Of a stretch of 23,833 nucleotides of DNA, positions 17,044 through 23,833 are shown piece by piece (position 1 is the first letter of the stretch; each line of letters begins with the position of its first letter). The stretch lies in contig JBNGIQ010007864.1 in assembly GCA_049999765.1 (NCBI GenBank), positions 1-23,833 on the forward strand, in the 5' to 3' direction. The notes under the pieces were generated by a model that was not told the origin of the DNA, searched no databases, and saw only the letters and a list, made by a program, of their open reading frames with translations. The DNA comes from Phaeoceros laevis. Its lineage: Eukaryota > Anthocerotophyta > Anthocerotopsida > Notothyladales. The translations under genes were made by a program, and so were the position numbers.

Positions 17044-19326
17044 ATGGCAGAAGTACTTTATAGGTCTAAGCAGTGGAGGGATGCCAGAAGCAACCAGGTA
17101 AGTGCAATCTTGAAGTTTCTTGCGTATCTTGATCATGCTTTGTGTCAGGTATTTGCCTACTCAAAACATGGGTGATGTCATTTCCAGCCCCATCCAAGCT
17201 TTCCAGATTTCAGACAGAAGATTATCAAGGAGGCACTTTGGTCAGATAGCTGGAATACCCCACAACGTATAAGACAGGGTCTGCAAAGGCCATCGTCATT
17301 TGGCATTGACTGTCGCAGCAGGGAATGCAGAAGCGAAAATGCTGTTGAGGTGTCAACACCTCAACAGGACCCAGATTCCTGGGCAGCACGCATTTTAATA
17401 CATACCAAATCTGGACACATTCGGCAGGCTCTCAAAGTTTACGGGGAAATGACGGAGCACAAAGTGAAACCTAACTCGTACACATTTGTTGCTTTGCTGA
17501 AGGCATGCAATACTCTACAGGACCTGCGGTACGTTAAGCATATCCATGCTGAGGTGGTGAGATATGGCCTTGAGGCAGATGTATATGTTGGCACCGTGCT
17601 GGTTGATGTGTATGGCAAATGGGGGAGCCTGGTGGATGCCAGGTCTGTCTTTGAGAAACTTCGCAATCGCAATGTGGTTTCTTGGACTGCCATGATCGTG
17701 GGCTACACTCAGGGGGAACGGGGTGACCTTGCTTTGCAGCTATATGCTCGGATGCAGCAAGAGGGAGTACTGCCCAATGATCGAACATTTGTTGGTGCAC
17801 TCAAGGCTTGTGTTAGCCTTGTAGCACAGAAAAAGGGAACCAAAGGTGATGGGTCTTTTCTGACAAGCCAGTGCCTTGAGCAAGTGAGAGCTATCCACTT
17901 AAATGTAGTGAAAAGGGGGTTTGAGTCGGATGTGTACGTAGCCACTATGCTGGTTGATGCTTATGCAAAATATGGGTGCCTCGTCGATGCTAGGACTGTC
18001 TTTGATAAGATGTCTCATCGTAATGTCGTTTCTTGGACTGCCATGATTTTGGGCTATGCGCAGATGGAACAAGGTGAGGAGGCTTTGCGATTGTATTCAA
18101 GGATGCACAAGGAAGGCGTGACACCTAACGACCGAACATATGTTAGCGCACTCAAGGCTTGCAGTGGCTTAGCTGCATCTGAATCAAGGAATACTGGTGA
18201 TAGCAAGCAAGTGAGAAGACGTTGCCTGGACCAAGTCAGAGCAATCCACTCAGCAGTAGTCCAGTGTGGGTCTGCAACATCCATATTTGTAAGCAGCATG
18301 TTGGTGGATGGGTATGCAAAATGTGGAAACCTGGTGGATGCTAGGCGTGTCTTTGATAGCATGCTGCATCGGAACGTGGTTTCCTGGAATGCAATGATTT
18401 TGGGGTATGCTCAAATGGAAGAGGGTGAAGAAGCATTGCATTTGTTTGTAGAAATGCGACAGAGTGGAGTAGTACCAGATGAGGTAACATTTGTTGGTGC
18501 CCTGAAGGCCTGCAGCAGCGTAGTACGACTGGACAAGGGTAAAGAAATACATCTTCAGATTAAAGCAGCTGGACTTGACATCACTGACTCGTTACTGGCT
18601 AGCTGTCTTATTGACATGTATGGGAAATGTGGGAGCATGGACGATGCTCAGCAGGTTTTCGAGTCTTTGTCGTCAACTCACATCACAACATGGAACGCAT
18701 TGATGGCTGGGTATGCCCGTCAAGGGGAGACTGAACCTGTCTTCAGTTTGCTAGAGCGGATGACACAAGAAGGATTAGTGCCAAACAGTATCACATTTCT
18801 CAGTGTTCTCTCTGCATGCAGTCATGTGGGTATAGTGGATAAGGGCAAGACCTACTTCCAGGCTATGACCAGAGACTTTGGCATCACTCCGTCCATTGAG
18901 CACTATACTTGCATGGTGGATCTCCTCGGCCGTGCAGGCGAAGTGGAGAATGCAATGGCGATGGCCAGGGCAATGCATTTCCAACCTGATGCTGCGGTTT
19001 GGGAGATACTGCTGGGCGCTTGTCGAAAGTGGGGTAAGGTGGAGATTGGGCGCCAGGCATTCGAATGTGCCCTGAGGTTGGATAGAAGCAATGCTGCAGC
19101 ATATGTCGTCATGTCAAACATCTATGCAGATGCTCATATGTGGGATGATGTGAAGAACATTCAGGACATGAGAGCAAATTCAGGAGCCTGGAAGCAGCCG
19201 GGACAGAGCTCATGGACTGACATGGCTGGGCGTGTCCATTTATGTGTGGTGGGGAACCGAGATTCTCCTGAAAGACATGACGTATATGAAAATCTAAGAA
19301 TCAGATTAAGTGACGAAGGATTATAG
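17044..19326 (+). CDS. PLS-class PPR protein, tandem paralogue, ends in the E+ region
   Basis: Proposed exons: 17044-17097 and 17188-19326 (730 residues). The donor CAG|GTAAGT and acceptor CATTTCCAG are clear. The long exon has no ATG before 17449, inside the first repeat, so an upstream exon is needed; the ATG at 17044 joins in phase. The protein begins its repeats at SWAARILIHTKSGHIRQALKV and follows the same order as the first gene: alternating L, S and P motifs (VYVGTVLVDVYGKWGSLVDAR; VVSWTAMIVGYTQ), a terminal L-S pair (FLSVLSACSHVGIVDKG; HYTCMVDLLGRAGEV), E1/E2, then AWKQPGQSSWTDMAGRVH. It stops after RLSDEGL, in E+, with no DYW domain. Predicted role: an organelle RNA-binding editing or processing factor. 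It shares more than half its residues with the first gene by eye, pointing to a tandem duplication. Confidence 0.9.
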
Positions 19327-19926
19327 AACTTGTGAATGCACCTCTGAAATGCTGCAACAACCTGCTGATGGTTTGCTCAGAATGAGGTTGTGCCAGATAA
19401 CCTTCGCATTCGTATTCCTGTGGCTAGTGTCACCGTTTCCTGGAATTGTACCATCTGGTGTTTTCTAGCACACTCCAGATGACTATCTAAAGCGAGGTTG
19501 TTGTCGACTTGTCACTAGCAAACATTGGCAAAAATTGTCTTCTTTTTCTACAGTAAACAAAGGTATTCTGTACATAGCGCATGTCCCACTCAATCTCCTA
19601 CTCACACAGCACGAGTGATACCTCAGAGCACACTGGTGAGCAGCTTCCTCAGCTCTGAGAGCATCGAAACAAGGGAAGCCACATGTGCCTTCGAGTGGAG
19701 CACTTTTCATCACAAACACCAAGGACTAGTGAGACTCTCCACACCTTCTAAAACCTTCGCAACGACGAAAACAAAACCGTTGTGATGCCCGGAAGAACAG
19801 GGCTCATGGGAGGCGTGCCAAAGTTACGTTTCCAGCGAGGAAATCATGAGCGTCATTATACGAAGGAAGTTGAAAGCCAGAATTCTCAATCGCTGAACCG
19901 CAGAAAGAGAACTCAAGCACCCCAGG
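19327..19926. other. Gene-free stretch
   Basis: Probably 3' UTR of the second PPR gene followed by intergenic sequence. Short ORFs on both strands (for example 19525-19785) match nothing I know. No RNA gene or element end was recognised. Confidence 0.4.
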
Positions 19927-20334
19927 CTACGACGAATTGGAAGAATGGTTGTCGAGCCCAAAAGAGGACGTGCCCTCGCCAGCAGCAGCAGCAGCAGCAG
20001 CAGACTCAGCTCCTGCACCAGGCACCGGTCTAGCTTTCCTCTGCTTCCTGGCTCCCCCCGGATTCCTCTCCTCCGTTCTGTCGAGGTTCCCCTGCTTGCT
20101 CGTCCTCCTTTTCCTCTTCCTTCTTGTCTCTACCGAGGTGACCTCAACTTCGCCATCCCCATCGCTGTCTGAATCTTCGTCGCTGCTCCTCATACATTCA
20201 ACCAACTCTCTTATTAACGCCACCTGCTGCTCCATGTAGATCCTGTAATACCGCGAGGACTCTATCTCCAGAGCAATGTAGCTCTGAAAATCCTGCGCAA
20301 ACTTGAGGAAGAGTGCTGCCATCGTGGCATCCAT
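19927..20334 (-). CDS. Small acidic-basic, possibly nuclear protein, unrecognised
   Basis: 135 codons from an ATG at 20334 in a good context. Residues 1-45 look like an amphipathic helical segment (FLKFAQDFQSYIALEIESSR, then YMEQQVALIRELVECM). An acidic stretch follows (SSDEDSDSDGDGEVEV), then a basic cluster RRKRKRRTSKQG that could be a nuclear localisation signal, and seven alanines from a (CAG)8 tract read on the minus strand (19980-20003). The tail is Ser/Asn-rich. I recognise no family. It may be a real small nuclear protein, a last exon, or a transposase-gene remnant. The (CAG)8 tract may vary in length between individuals, changing the alanine run without shifting frame. Confidence 0.4.
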   Translation of the reverse strand: MDATMAALFLKFAQDFQSYIALEIESSRYYRIYMEQQVALIRELVECMRSSDEDSDSDGDGEVEVTSVETRRKRKRRTSKQGNLDRTEERNPGGARKQRKARPVPGAGAESAAAAAAAGEGTSSFGLDNHSSNSS

Positions 20335-20347
20335 GGCGAGACTCTGG

Positions 20348-20407
20348 GGAGGAGAGCAGGAGACTTGTGAGGAGAGCAAGAGCCTTGTGAGGAAAGCAGG
20401 TGAGAAG
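20348..20407 (+). repeat. 20-base tandem repeat, three degenerate copies
   Basis: Three copies of a unit close to GTGAGGAGAGCAAGAGCCTT lie directly upstream of the candidate ATG of the minus-strand small protein. The purine-rich strand is plus. Confidence 0.7.
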
Positions 20408-21903
20408 TACGGCTGAACTTCGAAATGGGTGTCACAAAGCGCGGGAACTTGACAGGTTGGTATGCGAACAAACCAATGTGGTAATCACAACTACGGTGGT
20501 TATTAGAGGACTTACTAGTTCCGCAAATTGAAGTGGTTCTCTGCAACATGTATAGCCATCCGTGTCGAGACAAGTGTCGCTCCCTGACTCCCCCGTGAAC
20601 AACAGCATCCAGAAAAGGGTGCACTTGTGCACTTTGTGCGAGTCTCTAACTACAATCTCCCGCTTTTCCTCAGGTGACGTGACCGTGGTGCTACCGTGCT
20701 AGGTGCTACTGTGGGAGTCGTGCACGTTCGCCTGTCTCTTCTTTGCACCAGACTTACTTGAACAGAGAGGCCACTGGCAAGGAACTATTGCTGGCCTCAA
20801 TCAAGGATAGCGGTTGTAGCCTGCTCGGTGGATTTTCATGCTTTTGTGACTCATTAGTCCAAATTATTGTTTGTCGAAAGGTGAAATACATTTCACACCA
20901 TGATGCTGCGAGGCAAAATACACATAGATCACCGGCGTCAGCCGTCAGCCCAAACTTCTTTCGCTTGCAGCTAGCTCATTAGTCTTACTATGAAGACAGG
21001 CCAGGTTTGCAGTGCCAATCCATTTGCACACTTGGACCTTGGGACTATAAGAACTGTCTGGCAAATCCTCACTTTGCCTATTGTTGTCTTCTCCAAGTCT
21101 GAGGAAAAATTTCAGGAGATGCCAATATTGGTTCAAGGCTCGAGCCACCCGGAAACTGAATTTGGCTGAATGGATGCTGCAGGGCCGGGGTACTTCACCT
21201 TCTACATAGTGGTGTCCATCCTGTGGGCAACCATAGCAACGACATGGCATTTTCCTGCCACTGGTGGAGTCCAGAAAGCTCATTCTTCGGGTCGCAAAGC
21301 TTGTCCTGGGATGGATTAATTAGCGCAGGTCATGAGTGTCACAAAAATGAGTGCAAGTAAGGCTGGGGTGCTTCGATTCGTGGCAGGGTCCTGTAGCTGC
21401 AGGGGTCGACATTGAGCGATCTCGAAGAAAATTGCCAACTGAATCATCAGTTGCACCACCTGCCAGCTGTTGGTCACGCACTAGGCAGTGGTTACTCAGG
21501 GTAGCCCTTCAAAATGGCTGACGCTGCGACTATCCAAGAACTCATCGAGATCTGCATACTGTGGCTAGGGCAGAGGTAATGTTGGAGGTAGGCCTTTTTC
21601 CTTATTCTCTGGGAGCGACGATGCTGCTGTTTTGTGCTGTGTCGGCCTGGAGCATGCATGCCTGCTGCAGGGCATGGCGGCAGCGGGGCCCGCTGCTGGC
21701 TCGTATCATCGGCGGCAGTTGGTACATATGCTTGGGAGAGGGGTTGCCCCCTCCACAAGACTGTCATTAACCAAATTGCAAATGGGTACCTGCACCTGCG
21801 TATCAGCAGCCCGCCCTGGCCTGTAGGGGCCGCCAGCGGTTTGCTAGTAGCTGGGCCCCCGTACAGCAGCCCCCAATGCTCTGCTGTGGCCAGCCCGACC
21901 CCG
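20408..21903. other. Gene-free stretch
   Basis: No gene is supported. Two minus-strand frames (20945-21283, with a Cys/His-rich patch CRCYGCPQDGHH; 21492-21767, with a basic patch RRSQRIRKK) might be exons or retroelement remains, but nothing confirms them. The right end (21780-21903) is GC-rich sequence just beyond the broken end of the third PPR gene. Confidence 0.35.
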
Positions 21904-23373
21904 TTAGAGGACCTCTTCGGACAGCCAGTTTAGCGCCTGAGAACCGAGCCCGTGCTGAGCATACCCATTTATCATAACGTTCCATGTTACCGTGTCAAAC
22001 ACTTTGCGTGCATCTTCCAACTTGCCACATTTCGCATACATATTTACGCGACAGTTCCCAAGTATTATCTCACCTTTTAGTACTCCTCGTTCCACGATCT
22101 CTGCAAGCACCTGCCTGCCCTGCTGTAGAGCACCAGCACTTGCACAAGCTTTCAGGAGGCAAGTAAAGGTAACACTGTTTGCTAAAAGCAGACCTTCCTG
22201 TTCCATCCTTGCATACAATGTGAGCGCCTGGGGACCGAGCCCATGCTCAGCATACCCATTTATCATGGCATTCCATGTTACCGCATCCCTCGTGGACGGA
22301 CTGTCAAATACTTTGTGTGCATCTTCCAATTCCCCACATTTTGCATACATGTCCGTGGACCAGGCAGTTGTAAACAAAAGAGTCAGGCTGAATGCCACTC
22401 TCCAAAACATCAGCGTGCACCTGCCTACCAGATTCCACATCCACCGCTCTTGCACAAGCTTGCAGGGCAGCAACAAAAATGTGACTATCTGCCTCCAAAC
22501 CTGAGCTGCGCATTTCATTGTACAGTAGAATGGCCTCCCTAGGTTTCCCCTGCTCAGCTTGCTTAGATATAATTGGGAACCACATGAAGACATCAGGTTT
22601 GGCCACCCTTGTGAACACCTGCATCGCCTCCTATAATCGGCCTTGACATGCGTACATGCGCAAGAGATGGTTTCCCAAAAATGAGTTGGATCCGTATCCA
22701 AGCTTGATAGTGAGATCATCAAGTCGTCGCCCCAACACCAGATTTTTTTCAGGCCCGCATCTCCGGATGACTCTATACAAGAGGGAAGTGGACACATGAC
22801 ATTGTGTGTCCGCTAAATCACTCAAAGCGTCGACTTAGCTGCCCATTCTCACAAAGTTGTTCGATTACAGCTTGAGCCGTTCCATACCCTTGGCACTCTG
22901 GCACCGTCGGAGCGGCAGCATTATGATGCAACAAGGGGTTGGATGTAGGTTGAGCAGACCATCCAACCTGCTTGTGCAAGGCAGCCAGCTCCGCATCCAC
23001 GTGCACCCAGTCAGGCTTATAGAAGTTGTTCAGCCATAGGGGCTCCTTGGGCTCCTTGTTCCTGAAGTCGGGAGAGCGGGTGTTCGTCCTGCAGTCCCAC
23101 CACAACGTGGGGTCCAAGAAATACTGCCACTGCAACAACTCTTGCCGCTCTCCTGCAGTGCTATTGTCCGGTATGCCTAGCTTGGCTGCTAAGAAAATGC
23201 ACGGCACGAATGTGCGGCTTGTGTAAATCCATTGCCTCGGACGCACATTAAACCTCCCCTCCAGCTCCAGGGTGTGGGCCTGCCTCCCAGCTCCTGGCGT
23301 CCAAACCGGGTCCCGCTGATGTTGCATCTCGTTGGTGGTGCGCAATTGAAGATGGAGCAATCGCAGGATTTTT
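21904..23373 (-). pseudogene. OSB-like PDF motif fused to PPR repeats, broken
   Basis: Reading leftwards, the first frame (to 22818) contains QWQYFLDPTLWWDCR, then SPDFRNK and PLWLNN, ending KPDWV. This fits the PDF motif of organellar single-stranded DNA-binding (OSB) proteins (W-Q..F..NP..WWDNR...PDFKHK....LW). The next frame (22836 to about 22360) holds PPR-type sequence: SLLYRVIRRCG, GSNSFLGNHLLRMYACQGRL, a TAG stop at 22633-22631, then EAMQVFTRV, REAILLYNEM, ALQACARA. The last frame (from about 22356) has MYAKCGELEDAHKVFD, AVTWNAMINGYAEHGLGPQAL, FTCLLKACASAGALQQGRQV. The lesions are about one extra base at 22831-22836, the TAG, and about four extra bases at 22351-22360. After SQALN the sequence loses the family pattern. 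No ATG start is secure. It is likely inactive. Confidence 0.8.
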
Positions 23374-23460
23374 CAGCATTAGCAGCCCAGCGGGCATGAC
23401 CACACTTTGCAGCTGTTTGGCATCCAAGACTATTGATGCTGCATCGCGTTAGTGGTGCGC
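23317..23460. repeat. 27-base direct repeat pair
   Basis: Units at 23317-23343 and 23434-23460 share 23 of 27 bases, both ending GTGGTGCGC and separated by 90 bases. On the minus strand both encode RTTN(E/A)MQHQ. The left unit is in the OSB-like frame; the right one runs to a stop soon after, pointing to a local duplication near the gene's 5' end. Confidence 0.75.
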
Positions 23461-23568
23461 GCCATTGCATGTGTAGCAAGAACGGTAGCCTCCTTCGCGG
23501 CTGTCGCTCTAGATTTCCCTACTGCTGGGCTCTAGTAAACACACAGAAACAGAAGCGCTGCCACAAAG

Positions 23569-23785
23569 TGTTAGAGAAACAGCTAGAACATGGATGCTTC
23601 GCTTGAAGCTTCAGGCCAGCCCATGTGTGTGGGTGGTCATGTGTGGGTGGTCTTTGTGTGTTTGGTCACCGGCCTTTGGGGCCTTAAGGGCATTGTTTCA
23701 TAATAAACGTAAGTCTTTGGCTCACGCTTGTGAAGCGCTACTTGGGGTGAGCGCTCACGCGCTGTCCATGTTGGTTCCGATTACA
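23569..23785 (+). mobile_element. 5' LTR of a Ty1/copia-type retrotransposon
   Basis: The segment starts TGTTAGAG and ends GATTACA, giving TG...CA termini with TGTTA/TTACA inverted ends, and is 217 bases long. It holds a polyadenylation signal AATAAA at 23702-23707 and GT-rich repeats (23620-23665). A primer-binding site follows immediately, which fixes the right border and the plus orientation. The 3' LTR and coding part lie outside the window. The left flank CCACAAAG would contain the target-site duplication. Confidence 0.75.
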
Positions 23786-23797
23786 TGGTATCACAGT
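23786..23797 (+). promoter_or_regulatory. Primer-binding site, initiator tRNA-Met type
   Basis: TGGTATCACAGT matches the common copia primer-binding site TGGTATCAGAGC, complementary to the 3' part of initiator tRNA-Met, at 10 of 12 bases. It sits directly after the LTR's terminal CA. The following bases to 23833 are the start of the internal region. Confidence 0.75.
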
Positions 23798-23833
23798 TGC
23801 GGCTGGAATTCAAGCTTGGAGTTGCTGCTGGAG

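Noticed and set aside
21492-21767. Minus-strand ORF with the basic patch RRSQRIRKK as a possible gag or nuclear protein.
   Set aside because: There is too little signal, with no neighbouring retroelement domains or homologous copy in the window.

Overview
The window is nuclear DNA of a land plant, most likely a seedless one (fern, lycophyte or moss; I cannot place it further). The reasons are GT-AG introns of about 80-430 nt, an aleurain-type vacuolar protease with the plant exon layout, a plant-specific DUF8204-like protein, an F-box/kelch-style gene, and three PLS-type pentatricopeptide repeat (PPR) genes in the style of the large organelle-RNA-editing families of seedless plants. Two runs of exactly 100 N (7669-7768 and 12862-12961) are scaffold gaps of unknown true size.

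Layout. Positions 1-7668 are mostly decayed mobile and repeat DNA. They hold TTAGGG-rich sequence at the left edge, a dispersed repeat present twice (332-789 plus 2071-2388, split by about 1.3 kb of other DNA, and 6690-7668 until the first gap), a minus-strand Ty3/gypsy-like retropepsin fragment with a lost catalytic Asp (3324-3890), two copies of a hairpin-bearing repeat (806-925 and 4056-4240), a nest of minisatellites (4326-4840), and a frameshifted F-box gene (5098-6311, minus). Positions 8097-10170 hold an eight-exon aleurain-like cysteine protease with every catalytic and propeptide motif intact. Positions 11618-12813 hold a five-exon DUF8204-like gene. On the opposite strand, 12962-13382 carries three exons of an unrecognised gene that runs into the second gap. 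Positions 13904-19326 hold two tandem paralogous PLS-class PPR genes, each apparently with a small 5' exon behind an 89-90 nt intron. Positions 19927-20334 (minus) could encode a small acidic/basic protein. Positions 21904-23373 (minus) are a broken gene that joins an OSB-like PDF motif to PPR repeats. The window ends with the 5' LTR, primer-binding site and first bases of a Ty1/copia-type retrotransposon (23569-23833).

How the parts relate. The genes do not form a pathway. The PPR genes are the coherent group: proteins of this class act in chloroplasts or mitochondria on RNA, and the broken third gene couples PPRs to a motif known from organellar single-stranded DNA-binding proteins. The most informative points are the 5' exons shared by the tandem PPR pair, recurrent insertions inside their L motifs, near-uniform T/N specificity residues, decay of the DYW end, the OSB-PPR fusion with three separable lesions, and the uncalled minus-strand gene at the gap. 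All exon borders are inferred from splice signals, phase and family knowledge; no transcript data were available.
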